DNA of 64,000 nucleotides from an uncultured Collinsella sp. (GCA_900552685.1 USAJ01000008.1:3465-67464); one strand, 5' to 3'; positions 1 through 8,905 are shown, counted from the stretch's first letter. Translations and numbers: made by a program. Notes: generated by a model not told the origin, from the letters alone.

Positions 1-2
1 CC

Positions 3-968
3 CTGGCTGCGGCGCTGCCGGGCATCGAGGCTGCGCTGGCAGGCACCGACGTCGAGATTCTGGAGACGCGCGTCTACGGCACCAACAGCACGCGCGCCAA
101 TATCGCCAAGGTCGTGAACTCCCCCGCTTGCCAGCAGGCAGACGTGCTTATCGCCTGTGGCGGCGGCAAGGCACTCGACACCGTGAAGACCGCAGCCATC
201 GAGCTCAAGAAGATCGTCTTCACCGTCCCGACGATCTGTTCCAACTGCTCGGCCGCGACCGCCATTGCCGTCGTGTACAACGACGACGGCTCGCTCGAGG
301 GATATTCGTACCCCAACCGACCTGCGCATATCTTCATCAACCCCAAGATTATCGCCGAAGCTCCGGCGGAGTACTTCTGGGCCGGCGTGGGCGATGCCCT
401 GTCCAAGCAGCCCGAGGTCGAATACGCCACGAGCGCCGGTAATTTGGAGCATACCGCCGGTCTTGGCCTGGCACTCGCCCACACCTGCTCCGAGCCGCTG
501 TTTACTTATGGCGTCCAGGGTCTTGAGGACGTGCGCCGGAATCTGTCGAGCGAGGCCGTCAAGCAGATCGCGCTCGACATCGTGGTCAACACGGGCTATG
601 TCTCGAACCTGACCAACCAAAACGATTACTACTACAACTCGAGCGTGGCGCACGCGTTCTACAATGCGACGTGCAGCATTCCGCGCGAGGGAACCTATCT
701 GCACGGTGAGGTCGTGAGCCTGGGCGTGCTCGTGCTGTTTGCCTATACGGGCGATACCGAGAGCCTTGAACGCTACGCCGCCTTTAACAAGCAGATGGGC
801 CTGCCCGTAACGCTTGAGCAGGTCGGACTTTCCGAGGCCGACATCCCTGCCCTGTGCGAATACGCACACGCCACCAACGAGTGGAAGCAAGGCAACCCGG
901 AGCCCTTCACCGACGAAAAGTTCGCCGCCGCCATCAAGGCTGCCAACGCCTACGGCCACACGCTCTAG
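3..968 (+). CDS. Glycerol dehydrogenase / iron-containing alcohol dehydrogenase family, 5'-truncated by window edge
   Basis: The frame is open from the first bases, so the start lies outside the window; about 321 codons are visible. The family oxidises glycerol or similar polyols with NAD+ in the cytoplasm. Visible are the glycine-rich nucleotide-binding GGGKALDTVK, the GVGDALSK segment with its metal-ligand Asp, and two later His positions in VAHAFYN and YLHGEV that match the GldA metal-site pattern. The C-terminus is complete and is followed directly by a strong hairpin terminator. GldA-type activity is the best guess, but substrate cannot be assigned within this superfamily. Confidence is high for the family and moderate for the function. 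Confidence 0.85.
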   Translation: MAAALPGIEAALAGTDVEILETRVYGTNSTRANIAKVVNSPACQQADVLIACGGGKALDTVKTAAIELKKIVFTVPTICSNCSAATAIAVVYNDDGSLEGYSYPNRPAHIFINPKIIAEAPAEYFWAGVGDALSKQPEVEYATSAGNLEHTAGLGLALAHTCSEPLFTYGVQGLEDVRRNLSSEAVKQIALDIVVNTGYVSNLTNQNDYYYNSSVAHAFYNATCSIPREGTYLHGEVVSLGVLVLFAYTGDTESLERYAAFNKQMGLPVTLEQVGLSEADIPALCEYAHATNEWKQGNPEPFTDEKFAAAIKAANAYGHTL

Positions 969-977
969 GCCTAGCCC

Positions 978-1018
978 AAAACCACCACAAGGGAGCAGTG
1001 CCCTTGTGGTGGTTTTTT
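978..1018. terminator. Bidirectional intrinsic terminator between convergent genes
   Basis: A 13-bp perfect stem (981-993 with 1001-1013) and 7-nt loop is followed by T6 on the plus strand and preceded by AAAA, so it can stop transcription from both sides. It separates the dehydrogenase gene from the convergent DUF523 gene, whose stop codon overlaps the T-tract. Confidence 0.9.
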
Positions 1019-1472
1019 ATTGCTCCAGCATGCTGGGGTCGAACTCGCAAGCTGGTATGACGCGATAGCCGTGACGCAGCAACAGATCAACGAAGACGCC
1101 GTTGCCCGCGGTGAGCGTACCGCTAAAGGTACCGTCGTAGATGCGACCCGCGCCGCACGAGGGACTACGGTCCTGCAGGATGCACGCGGCGATCTCTTCC
1201 GGCCCGCCCGCCTGCTCGCACATATCGAGCGCACGTTGGGCACCCAGGCGAAATTCGCGATCAACCGAGATGCCCTCGCAGGTACGAACCTCGCCGTTCA
1301 CAATCTCGGACGGCTTGCGCGGCGTGGGCAGGCCGCCAAAGACCTCGGGGCACACGAGGAGGACCTCGGTCCCCGTGCGCTCGCAAGCCTCGACCAACGC
1401 GCGGTGGTAGTTATCGAGCCCGTTATACTTGCAGCTCTCGCCCATCAAGCAGGCGCTCACCACGATCTTCAT
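1017..1472 (-). CDS. DUF523 family protein
   Basis: A cytoplasmic protein of about 151 aa that begins MKIVVSACLMGESCKYNG, the typical DUF523 opening with its conserved Cys pair. It also carries the family signature ILQDRSPSCGAGRIYDGTF. The biochemical function of the family is not established. The ATG at 1472 is chosen because GAGAGGG sits six bases upstream; ATGs at 1478 and 1487 are possible but worse placed. The gene lies just downstream of the ftsH terminator. Family assignment is firm. Confidence 0.85.
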   Translation of the reverse strand: MKIVVSACLMGESCKYNGLDNYHRALVEACERTGTEVLLVCPEVFGGLPTPRKPSEIVNGEVRTCEGISVDREFRLGAQRALDMCEQAGGPEEIAACILQDRSPSCGAGRIYDGTFSGTLTAGNGVFVDLLLRHGYRVIPACEFDPSMLEQ

Positions 1473-1492
1473 TTCCATCCCTCTCAAGCAAA

Positions 1493-1527
1493 ACGCCCCA
1501 TTTGAGAAAGCTGCTCAAATGGGGCGT
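1493..1527 (-). terminator. Terminator downstream of ftsH
   Basis: A 14-bp perfect inverted repeat (1493-1506 with 1514-1527) lies between the ftsH stop and the DUF523 start. Read on the minus strand, the stem is followed by a short T-run (GTTTTGC), so termination may be partial. Confidence 0.7.
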
Positions 1528-1553
1528 CGGCGTTTACTGGCTCGGCCGCGGCG

Positions 1554-3461
1554 TTACTGCTGCTTGGGCATCAGCGGGTTCTCACGCGTGAGGAGATTCA
1601 TGAACTCCTCGCCCGTGATCGTCTCCTTCTTGTACAGATAACGAGCCAGCTCGTGGAGCTTGAACTTGTTTTCCTTGAGGATCTGCAGGGCGCGGTCGTG
1701 CGCATCCTCAATCAACTTGGCGACAATTGCGTCCACACGCTCGGCCGTACCGGGGGCGCAGGTGAGCGACGTATCCTGGTTGAGGTACGCATTCTGGACG
1801 GTACCGAGCGCCATCATGCCAAACTCGTCGGACATACCAAAGCGCGTCACCATGTTGCGGGCGAGCTTGGTGGCCTGCTCGATATCGTTGGCGGCACCGG
1901 TCGTCATCTCGCCAAAGATGAGCTCCTCGGCCGCGCGACCACCGCAGTAGACGGCGAGCTTATCCAGGACCTCCTGGCGCGTGGTCAGGAAGCGCTCGTC
2001 CTCCTCGACCTGCATGGTGTAGCCCAGGGCACCGCTCGTGCGCGGAACGATGGTGATCTTCGTGACCGGCGCAGAGCCCTTCTGGCGAGCGGCAACAATG
2101 GCATGGCCGATCTCATGGTAGGAAACGACCTGCTTCTCGTGGTCGGAAAGCACCGTGGACTTACGCTGTTGGCCGGCAATGACGACCTCCACCGACTCCT
2201 CGAAGTCGTCCTGGGTTGCACGCTTGCGACCTTCGCGAACGGCGCGCAGGGCGCCCTCGTTAATGATATTGGCCAAATCGGCGCCCGAGGCACCAGGCGT
2301 GGCGCGGGCAATCGCGGTCAGATCGATCGGCGGCTGGGTCTTCACGCTCTTGGCGTGCAGCTCAAGGATATTCTTGCGACCGGTCAAATCGGGCAGCTCG
2401 ACGGGAATGCGGCGGTCAAAGCGACCGGGACGCAACAGAGCCGGGTCAAGGCTGTCGGGGCGGTTGGTTGCGGCAAGGACAACGATACCCTTGTGGTTAT
2501 CGAAGCCATCCATCTCGGTCAGCAACTGATTGAGCGTCTGCTCGCGCTCGTCGTTGCCGCTAAAGCCGCCGCCATCGCGCTTCTTACCGATGGTATCGAT
2601 CTCATCGATAAAGACGATACACGGGGCCTTTTCCTTGGCCTGCTTAAACAGGTCACGAACCTTAGCAGCGCCGCGACCAACAAACATCTCAACGAACTCA
2701 GAGCCCGAAATGCTAAAGAACGGAACACCGGCCTCGCCGGCAACAGCCTTGGCAAGCAGGGTCTTACCGGTACCCGGAGGGCCAACAAGGAGAGCACCGC
2801 GCGGCAGCTTGGCGCCGATCTCCTCGTAGCGCTGCGGCTTCTCCAGAAAGTCGACGACCTCCTTGAGAGACTCCTTGGCCTCTTCCTGGCCGGCGACGTC
2901 CTTAAAGGTCACGCCCACGTCCTTGGAGGCGATCACGCGCGCGCCGGACTTACCCAGTCCGCCGCCGCCAAAACCGCCGCCGCCAAAGTTCATCGACGGG
3001 CCGTCATCGCCCATAGCCTTCTTCATGCGGCGGTTGAGCCACCAACCGATGAGGAAGAAAATCGCCATGGGAAGAATGAGTGTGAGCAGGTAGTAGGTCA
3101 TCAAACCCGAGTTTTTATCGGGAACGACCGACTCCAGCGAGGCGCCAGACTCAAGCACGCGATCGGTAAAGCCCGCATCGTTCGGCACACCGGTCGTCTT
3201 ATAGGCGATGTTCTCGTCCTCGCCCTTCTTGGTGTAATAAATCGAGTAATCGTCCGTGTTGTACTCGACCTTGTCGACACTCTTCTTATCGAGCGCCTTG
3301 ACAAACGTCGAGTAATCGGTCTTCGTAATCTGCTGCGTGTGACCGATGTTGGGGAACAGAACGGTCGAGAGCACGAGGTAGACGACGAAGGCGATGAGCA
3401 CGTAGAGGATCATATTCCGTCTACGCTTGTTGTCATCCATCTCCATCTGCTTGAACTCCAT
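1554..3461 (-). CDS. ftsH: ATP-dependent zinc metalloprotease FtsH
   Basis: A 635-aa membrane-anchored AAA+ protease that degrades misfolded membrane proteins and short-lived regulators. There are two N-terminal membrane segments (about residues 17-35 and 122-142) around a small extracytoplasmic domain. These are followed by a Gly-rich linker, the AAA module with Walker A GPPGTGKT, Walker B IVFIDEID and the second region of homology (ATNRPDSLDPALLRPGRFD). The zinc site HEIGH is in the C-terminal peptidase domain. Length is normal for the family. It is transcribed divergently from the adenosyltransferase gene and ends in a hairpin terminator. Confidence 0.97.
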   Translation of the reverse strand: MEFKQMEMDDNKRRRNMILYVLIAFVVYLVLSTVLFPNIGHTQQITKTDYSTFVKALDKKSVDKVEYNTDDYSIYYTKKGEDENIAYKTTGVPNDAGFTDRVLESGASLESVVPDKNSGLMTYYLLTLILPMAIFFLIGWWLNRRMKKAMGDDGPSMNFGGGGFGGGGLGKSGARVIASKDVGVTFKDVAGQEEAKESLKEVVDFLEKPQRYEEIGAKLPRGALLVGPPGTGKTLLAKAVAGEAGVPFFSISGSEFVEMFVGRGAAKVRDLFKQAKEKAPCIVFIDEIDTIGKKRDGGGFSGNDEREQTLNQLLTEMDGFDNHKGIVVLAATNRPDSLDPALLRPGRFDRRIPVELPDLTGRKNILELHAKSVKTQPPIDLTAIARATPGASGADLANIINEGALRAVREGRKRATQDDFEESVEVVIAGQQRKSTVLSDHEKQVVSYHEIGHAIVAARQKGSAPVTKITIVPRTSGALGYTMQVEEDERFLTTRQEVLDKLAVYCGGRAAEELIFGEMTTGAANDIEQATKLARNMVTRFGMSDEFGMMALGTVQNAYLNQDTSLTCAPGTAERVDAIVAKLIEDAHDRALQILKENKFKLHELARYLYKKETITGEEFMNLLTRENPLMPKQQ

Positions 3462-3538
3462 CTACTGGGGTTGATAATGGTTTCTAGAATACCCAACCCG
3501 AGCGACGATAAACCGACGCCGGGCACGAAAGGACAGAG

Positions 3539-4024
3539 ATGGCATCACTGTAAGTCGGCAAGGTTCAAATCTATACAGGCGACGGCAAGGGCAAGACGAC
3601 GGCTGCGCTGGGGCTCGCGCTGCGCGCCACGGGCTATGGACTTAACGTTCTTAGGCTGCAGTCTGCCAAGAAACTTCACTGCGCCGAGCATGATGCGGCG
3701 CCCCGTTTGGGTCTGCGCACCGTACAAGGCGACCACGACACGCCCGAGGCCTGCGCGGCACAGATTCTGGAGCTAGCACGCGAGCAGATCTCGCAGGTCG
3801 ATGCGCTCATCCTGGACGAACTCGGCGAAGCGATGCGCCGCGGCTTTGTAACGCGCAAGGATGTCGAAGCGCTGATCGCGATAAAGCCCGCCACCACGAA
3901 ACTCGTGCTCCCCGGCCGCGGCTTGCTACCCCTCGCCGACCTTGCCGACCTAGTAACCGAAATGCGCCCCGTCAAACATTACTTCGATGAAGGTCTCCTA
4001 GCCCGCCAAGGCATCGAATACTAG
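3539..4024 (+). pseudogene. Cob(I)alamin adenosyltransferase (CobA/BtuR type) interrupted by an early stop codon
   Basis: The protein family transfers the adenosyl group of ATP to cob(I)alamin. After a good Shine-Dalgarno (AAAGGACAG) and ATG at 3539 the frame reads MASL then TAA (3551-3553). It continues without another stop through VGKVQIYTGDGKGKTTAA, the ATP-binding P-loop, then ILDELGEAM, ADLVTEMRPVKHY and GIEY, which are family hallmarks. No ATG, GTG or TTG lies between the TAA and the P-loop; the first in-frame start is TTG at 3707, which would remove the P-loop. It is therefore a nonsense-inactivated gene, unless the stop is a sequencing error. The middle of the protein is also shorter than in typical CobA. 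Confidence 0.8.
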
Positions 4025-4050
4025 CCATTGGGGACGTCCCGAATGGCTAG
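4021..4050. repeat. REP-like palindrome between convergent genes
   Basis: A 30-bp near-perfect palindrome with one mismatched pair, centred on GGGACGTCCC, spans the stop of the adenosyltransferase gene and the end of the MATE gene. The core ATTGGGGACGTCCC recurs in the palindrome at 24357-24380, which suggests a dispersed repeat family. It could also act as a bidirectional transcription stop. Confidence 0.7.
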
Positions 4051-5396
4051 GCGGTGGCGCGACCTAGCCAGTTGCCGCTGTGGTGGTAGATGGTGAACAT
4101 GGTTGCGGTGATGAGCCAGGTTACGGGGTAGACCAGCAGTAGATGCTCGAGCGACGGATCGAAGGGCATGATCGCAAACACCCAAATCACTCTGAGTACG
4201 ACGGTGCCAAAGATGGTGAGCATCATAGGCTGCAGACTCACGCCGGCGCCGCGGATGGAACCCGAGGCGTTCTCGATAATCGAGAAAATCGCATAGAACG
4301 GCGCAATGAAATGGAGGATGGTCGTGGTGTACGCCGAAATCGAAGCATCGTCGACAAACAAACGCGACAGCGGGCCCGAGAACACCAGCAGCACGGCAGA
4401 CAGGCCACCAATGAGCATAAACGACAGCACGAGCGACGTATGGTAGCCCTTGCGCATGCGCTCGTAGTTGCGCGCGCCAAAGTTCTGCGCCGAGAACGTG
4501 GTGATCGACACGCCAAGCGCCTCGGTAACCATCCAGACAATGCCATCTAGGCGGCCCGAAAGACCCCACGCCGTGGTGACATCGGCGCCAAACGAGTTGA
4601 CCGACACCTGAATCAAAACGTTGGAAATCGAATACGCAGCAGACTGAAAACCAAGCGGCAGACCACACGAGATCATGCTCTTACAAATGCCAGGATCAAT
4701 GCCGAGTTTGGACAGTGAAAGTCGCCACGCACCCGGTGCGTGCATCATACGAATCACGATCATCGTGGCATTGGAGCAAATGGTCAGCGCCACCGCGATG
4801 CCGCAGCCCAGAGCCTCCATATGAAGCACAGCAACGAAGATGACATCCAGCACCGCATTAACAAGGCAGCCGGAAGCGATAATCACAGCAGGCCCGCGCG
4901 TGTCGCCCACGGCGCGCAGCAGTGCCGTTCCCATATTGAGTAGCAGCGCCGCAACCATGGCGGCAAAATAGCAACGAGCATAGGCCACGCCCTCGGCCAA
5001 TAGTTCATGCGGCGTGTTCATAAGCACCAGCATGGGCTCAACGAACACTATGCCAAGAATCGAGAAAACGATACCGCCCACCAGCGCGAGCGTCATGGCC
5101 GTATGGACCGAACGGCTCAGTCGCTCATCATCGTGCTGGCCAAAATACTGACCGGTAATGACCGCGCAGCCGGCGCCGACGCCAACGCAAAAGCCAATGC
5201 AGAGCTCGGTGAGCACCATCGTGGCCTGGATGCCGCCCAATGCGAGCTTACCGCCAAACTGGCCGACGATATAGGTACCGATAAGCGTGTAGGCCTGCTG
5301 AAAAAACGAGCTAAAGAAGATGGGAACGCACAGCGACAGCAATTGCTGCCAAATAACACCTTGCGTTACATCGATAGCCGTAGATTTCTTAGCCAC
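4047..5396 (-). CDS. MATE family multidrug/cation antiporter
   Basis: A polytopic membrane protein of about 449 aa with the hydrophobic pattern of 12 transmembrane helices. It has the MATE opening GVIWQQLLSLCVPIFFSSFF and internal features such as GVGAGCAVITGQYFG. The family exports drugs or metabolites in exchange for Na+ or H+. GTG at 5396 is chosen because GGGGAGGG sits two bases upstream; the ATG 33 bases further upstream has no such site. The substrate is unknown. The gene stands alone, convergent with the adenosyltransferase remnant. Confidence 0.93.
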   Translation of the reverse strand: MAKKSTAIDVTQGVIWQQLLSLCVPIFFSSFFQQAYTLIGTYIVGQFGGKLALGGIQATMVLTELCIGFCVGVGAGCAVITGQYFGQHDDERLSRSVHTAMTLALVGGIVFSILGIVFVEPMLVLMNTPHELLAEGVAYARCYFAAMVAALLLNMGTALLRAVGDTRGPAVIIASGCLVNAVLDVIFVAVLHMEALGCGIAVALTICSNATMIVIRMMHAPGAWRLSLSKLGIDPGICKSMISCGLPLGFQSAAYSISNVLIQVSVNSFGADVTTAWGLSGRLDGIVWMVTEALGVSITTFSAQNFGARNYERMRKGYHTSLVLSFMLIGGLSAVLLVFSGPLSRLFVDDASISAYTTTILHFIAPFYAIFSIIENASGSIRGAGVSLQPMMLTIFGTVVLRVIWVFAIMPFDPSLEHLLLVYPVTWLITATMFTIYHHSGNWLGRATA

Positions 5397-5521
5397 ACGC
5401 CCTCCCCACAAGCATACGACAAACAACAAAACAGCAATTTAAAACCAAAGCCAAAACCAGCTTAGCACCGACTGGCGGCGACCGAAACACCTCGAATTAG
5501 AGCGCGGTGCGGAATAACTGC

Positions 5522-6436
5522 CTAGTGATATAGCCCCGGCTGGTAGTGATACTCATTGCTCACGTGCGGACACAGCTGCCAAAAGGCAACGGCACTCGCC
5601 GCGGCCACGTTGAGCGAATCGACCCCGTGCGCCATCGGAATGCGCACGGCTCGGTCGCAGCCTGCGATAGTCTTGGCGCCCAAGCCGGTACCCTCGGTAC
5701 CCATAAAGATTGCCAAGCGGTCAATCTCCTGCAGCACGGGATCGTCCAGCGATACGGAATCGTCCGTCAACGCCATCGCAGCGCACGAAAAACCGGCATT
5801 GTGCAGCGCAGCCAGGCCATCGTGCGGCCACACGCGCGCCTCGCTGCCAATACGCGTCCACGGCACCTGAAACACCGTGCCCATGCTTACACGAGCCGAG
5901 CGACGATACAGCGGGTCGCAGCACGTCGGACTGACCAAAATACCGTCGACATTGAGCGCAGCGGCCGAGCGGAAAATCGCACCCACGTTCGTGTGGTCGA
6001 CAATACCCTCGAGCACGCACACGCGCACCGGGCGCTCGCCCGCCGCCTCGACGACGCCACCCAAGAACTCATCAACCGGAATCTGGCGCGGACGACGAAA
6101 CGCCGCGAGCGCACCGCGCGTCACGTTAAAGCCCGTCAACTGCTCCATAAGCTCCATGGAGGCCACGAACACAGGAACCGGATCCGCGCCCTCGCGCACA
6201 AACAGACGCTCAAACAGCGGCATCATCTGGTCGAGCCAGCGTTCACCCAAAAGAAAGCTCACCGGCTCGTATCCGGCACGCACCGCGCGCTCGATAACCT
6301 TGGCGCTCTCGGCGATAAAGATGCCCTTTTGCGGCTCCAGCACGCAGCGCAGCTCGCGCTCGGTCAATCGAACGTAGGCATCGAGCCGCTCGTCATCGAG
6401 CGAATCAATTCGCAGAACCTCAATGGCATCAGTCAT
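5522..6436 (-). CDS. TrmH/SpoU family RNA 2'-O-methyltransferase
   Basis: A protein of about 304 aa with an N-terminal substrate-binding part and a C-terminal SPOUT methyltransferase domain. The three SpoU motifs are visible: NVGAIFRSAAALNVDGIL, IFMGTEGTGL and IPMAHGVDSLNVAAA. These form the trefoil-knot SAM site and the dimer interface. The exact rRNA or tRNA target cannot be read from sequence. ATG at 6436 is preferred; an in-frame start at 6469 would add 11 residues. No strong ribosome binding site distinguishes them. Confidence 0.9.
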   Translation of the reverse strand: MTDAIEVLRIDSLDDERLDAYVRLTERELRCVLEPQKGIFIAESAKVIERAVRAGYEPVSFLLGERWLDQMMPLFERLFVREGADPVPVFVASMELMEQLTGFNVTRGALAAFRRPRQIPVDEFLGGVVEAAGERPVRVCVLEGIVDHTNVGAIFRSAAALNVDGILVSPTCCDPLYRRSARVSMGTVFQVPWTRIGSEARVWPHDGLAALHNAGFSCAAMALTDDSVSLDDPVLQEIDRLAIFMGTEGTGLGAKTIAGCDRAVRIPMAHGVDSLNVAAASAVAFWQLCPHVSNEYHYQPGLYH

Positions 6437-6545
6437 AGCAGCCAGCCCACACCCTTCTTTACAGCACATCTATACCAAACGAGGCGACGCTAAGCGCCGC
6501 CCCATACATTCAATCAACCCGATGATACCGTTCACGCCAGACGAT

Positions 6546-7064
6546 TTACGCCTCAACGCGATGATACGTCACGAACTCATAATCGATGCCCTCGTCGCCC
6601 TCGCCCAAGGCAATCGTGGCAACACCGCCGCGCCTCGCAATCTCCCACGCGGGATCGGCGTCCAAGTCGGGAAAGTACGTGTCCACGGCATGGGTGCAAT
6701 GGTTGTGCGTGACCTCGGCCTCGGCGCAATACGGCAAAAACTGCCGATACACCTCGCCGCCACCGATCACCCACGCAACAGGCTCATCGGCAACCGCGGC
6801 AAGCGCCTCGTCAACGCTATGCACCACGTCAACGCCCTCGGCAGCAAAGCTCTCGTCGCGCGTGAGCACGATATTGCGACGATTCTTGAGCGGACGTCCA
6901 CCGGGAAAACTCAACAGGGTCTTGCGACCCATAATGACCGGACACCCCTTGGTGCACGCCACAAAATGGCGCATATCGGCGCGATTGGACACGACCATGT
7001 CGCCCTCGCAACCAATGCCCCAGTCATCGCACACGGCGACAATGGCAGAAAGCTTACACGTCAT
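6546..7064 (-). CDS. folA: Dihydrofolate reductase
   Basis: A protein of about 172 aa that reduces dihydrofolate to tetrahydrofolate with NADPH. This regenerates the cofactor oxidised by ThyA, whose gene lies immediately upstream. Visible are the N-terminal AIVAVCDDWGIGCEGDMVV active-site loop, the NADPH-binding PVIMGRKTLLSFPGGRPL and the WVIGGGEVYRQFLP segment. ATG at 7064 follows AGGTG six bases upstream; a GTG at 7073, directly abutting the thyA stop, is an alternative. Translation is probably coupled to thyA. Confidence 0.96.
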   Translation of the reverse strand: MTCKLSAIVAVCDDWGIGCEGDMVVSNRADMRHFVACTKGCPVIMGRKTLLSFPGGRPLKNRRNIVLTRDESFAAEGVDVVHSVDEALAAVADEPVAWVIGGGEVYRQFLPYCAEAEVTHNHCTHAVDTYFPDLDADPAWEIARRGGVATIALGEGDEGIDYEFVTYHRVEA

Positions 7065-7073
7065 GCGCGTCAC

Positions 7074-7922
7074 CTACACCGCGATGGGGATGTTCTTAAC
7101 CTGCGGACCGTGCTCATAGCCCTCAACGATCAGGTCATCGGTCGTAAACGCGTAGAAATCATGCACATCGGGGTTGAGCGTTACCTTGGGAGCCACAAAC
7201 TGCGGACGCTCGATAAGCTCGCGGACGATATCGACATGACGGTCGTAGATGTGGGCGTCGGCGATCACGTGCAGCAGCTCACCGGGAATCATATCGACCG
7301 ACTGCGCGACCATCATCAGCAAAATGGCGTACTGGCACACGTTCCAGTTGTTCGCGGCCAAAATGTCCTGGCTGCGCTGGTTGAGAATCATGTTGAGCGT
7401 CGGCTTGTCGTCCTGAGGACGCTGCGTCACGTTATAGGTCACGCTATAGGCGCACGGATAAAGGTGCATCTCGGACAGATCGCTAAACACGTACGTATTG
7501 GTCATAATGCGGCGACTATACGGCGTGTGCTTAAGGTCGTACAGCACACGGTCCATCTGGTCGAAGTCGCCCTCGACGTAATGGCTCTTCTGACCAATCT
7601 GATAGCCGTAGGCTTTACCGATGGAACCGGTCTCATCGGCCCACTCATCCCAGATATGGCTGTTGAGATCATGCACGTTATTGGACTTCTTTTGATAGAT
7701 CCACAGAATCTCGTCCATGGCAGACTTAAGCGCCGTACGACGCAGGGTGAGCGCGGGGAACTCCTCGCGCAGATCATAGCGCGCCGTGACACCAAAGTTT
7801 TTAATGGTATAGGCAGGGGTGCCGTCCTCCCACACCGGACGGACCTTTTGGCCCTCGGTGGTGGTGCCATGGTCCAAGATATCGCGGCACATGGTTACAA
7901 ACTGCTGATCAGCTTTGCTCAT
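7074..7922 (-). CDS. thyA: Thymidylate synthase
   Basis: A 282-aa enzyme that methylates dUMP to dTMP using methylene-tetrahydrofolate. The start ATG at 7922 has AGGAGGG upstream; the longer open frame to 8048 is spurious. The catalytic Cys lies in HLYPCAYSVTYNV, and the phosphate-binding Arg and Asp in NQRSQDILAANNWN. The Cys position after QRS that is frequent in this family is Gln here. The C-terminus ends NIPIAV, in agreement with the functional C-terminal tail. The folA stop-start junction marks a two-gene folate unit. Confidence 0.96.
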   Translation of the reverse strand: MSKADQQFVTMCRDILDHGTTTEGQKVRPVWEDGTPAYTIKNFGVTARYDLREEFPALTLRRTALKSAMDEILWIYQKKSNNVHDLNSHIWDEWADETGSIGKAYGYQIGQKSHYVEGDFDQMDRVLYDLKHTPYSRRIMTNTYVFSDLSEMHLYPCAYSVTYNVTQRPQDDKPTLNMILNQRSQDILAANNWNVCQYAILLMMVAQSVDMIPGELLHVIADAHIYDRHVDIVRELIERPQFVAPKVTLNPDVHDFYAFTTDDLIVEGYEHGPQVKNIPIAV

Positions 7923-7956
7923 TGACCCTCCTGTCAGTCGCCTATAAGCGAGATTT

Positions 7957-7991
7957 ATTGTAGCCCAGGCGCGCGAGTGTCGAATTGGACA
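7957..7991 (-). promoter_or_regulatory. Candidate thyA promoter overlapping a palindrome
   Basis: On the minus strand a -10-like TACAAT (7957-7962) lies 15 bases from a -35-like TCGACA (7978-7983). The -35 lies within a 14-bp palindrome with one mismatch, TGTCCAATTCGACA (7978-7991). The short spacer makes this a tentative call. The palindrome could be an operator. Confidence 0.4.
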
Positions 7992-8061
7992 CTTAGTCCG
8001 GCACACGCAATGCACGGCAGCGCGGCTCCGCATGCGGCAACGAGGCATCTTAGCCTTTTTC

Positions 8062-8126
8062 TGACATATGACAGAAATGCCTTGCGCCCAACGACTAACG
8101 CGTTATCCTATTGTTGACATATGTCA
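8062..8126 (+). promoter_or_regulatory. Two TGACATATG(T/A)CA palindromic sites upstream of the DUF134-NifX gene
   Basis: TGACATATGACA at 8062-8073 and the perfect 12-bp palindrome TGACATATGTCA at 8115-8126 lie 53 bases apart. They flank a possible promoter (TTGCGC 8082, TATCCT 8104, 16-base spacer). The second site ends four bases before the AAGGAG ribosome binding site. The downstream gene encodes a helix-turn-helix protein, so autoregulation is plausible. Confidence 0.55.
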
Positions 8127-8140
8127 GATAAGGAGTGTGC

Positions 8141-8905
8141 ATGGCAGGAAGACGCGAAAAACTGCGCCGCGTCGGGATCATCCCCGAATACCGCGGCTTT
8201 ACCCCCGATGGCCTGGCCAGCGGTGATGCCATCGACATGACCGTCGACGAGCTTGAGGTGCTGCGCCTGTGCGACCTGGAAGGTCTCAACCAAGAGGCGG
8301 TCGCCCAGCAGATGGGCATCGCCCGCGCAACGGTGGCGGCCATTTGCAGCCGCGCGCATCGCAAGGTGGCCGAAGCGCTGGTCAACGGACGAGCGCTCGT
8401 CATCGCGGGCGGCAATATCGCGTACTCCCCCATCGCCACGACGACGGCCGCATGGCCAGCAAAGGAGGTCGGCACCATGAGGGTGGCAACGACGTACGAC
8501 AACGGCAACATCTTTATGCACTTTGGCCGCAGCGAGCAGTTCAAGATCTACGACATCCAGGATGGCAAGGTGCTCAACGAGCAGGTCGTAGGCACCGGTG
8601 GCACCGGCCACGGCGCCTTGGCGGGCCTGCTTGCCAACGGTGGCGTTGACACGCTCATTTGCGGCGGTATCGGCGGCGGCGCTATCAACGCGCTTGCCCA
8701 AGCCGGCATCATGGTCTATGCGGGCGCCCAGGGCAGCTGCGATGCCTGCGTCGAGGCCCTCATTGCCGGCACGCTCGCACAGAACGGCGAGGCCACCTGC
8801 GACTGCCATGGCCATGACCACGAGCACGCCCATGAGCACGGCGAATCCTGTGGTTGCCACGGCCATCACGAGCACGAGGGCCACGAGGGCTGCGGCTGCC
8901 ACTAA
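8141..8905 (+). CDS. DUF134 HTH regulator fused to NifX/NifB-type dinitrogenase cofactor-binding domain, with His/Cys-rich tail
   Basis: A 254-aa protein with three parts. Residues about 1-95 form a DUF134 helix-turn-helix domain (GRREKLRRVGIIPEYRGF and LNQEAVAQQMGIARATVAAI). Residues about 110-215 match the dinitrogenase iron-molybdenum cofactor biosynthesis domain (MRVATTYDNGNIFMHFGR and ICGGIGGGAINALAQAGI). The last about 38 residues are almost entirely His, Cys, Glu and Gly, typical of metal binding. No nitrogenase genes are nearby, so a metal- or redox-sensing regulator is more likely than a role in nitrogen fixation. The ATG at 8141 has AAGGAG 7 bases upstream. The gene stands alone behind two palindromic sites. 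Confidence 0.88.
   Translation: MAGRREKLRRVGIIPEYRGFTPDGLASGDAIDMTVDELEVLRLCDLEGLNQEAVAQQMGIARATVAAICSRAHRKVAEALVNGRALVIAGGNIAYSPIATTTAAWPAKEVGTMRVATTYDNGNIFMHFGRSEQFKIYDIQDGKVLNEQVVGTGGTGHGALAGLLANGGVDTLICGGIGGGAINALAQAGIMVYAGAQGSCDACVEALIAGTLAQNGEATCDCHGHDHEHAHEHGESCGCHGHHEHEGHEGCGCH

Noticed and set aside
1653..3776. 707-codon plus-strand open frame across ftsH
   Set aside because: Antisense shadow of ftsH: a product of GC-rich codon use, with no family features.
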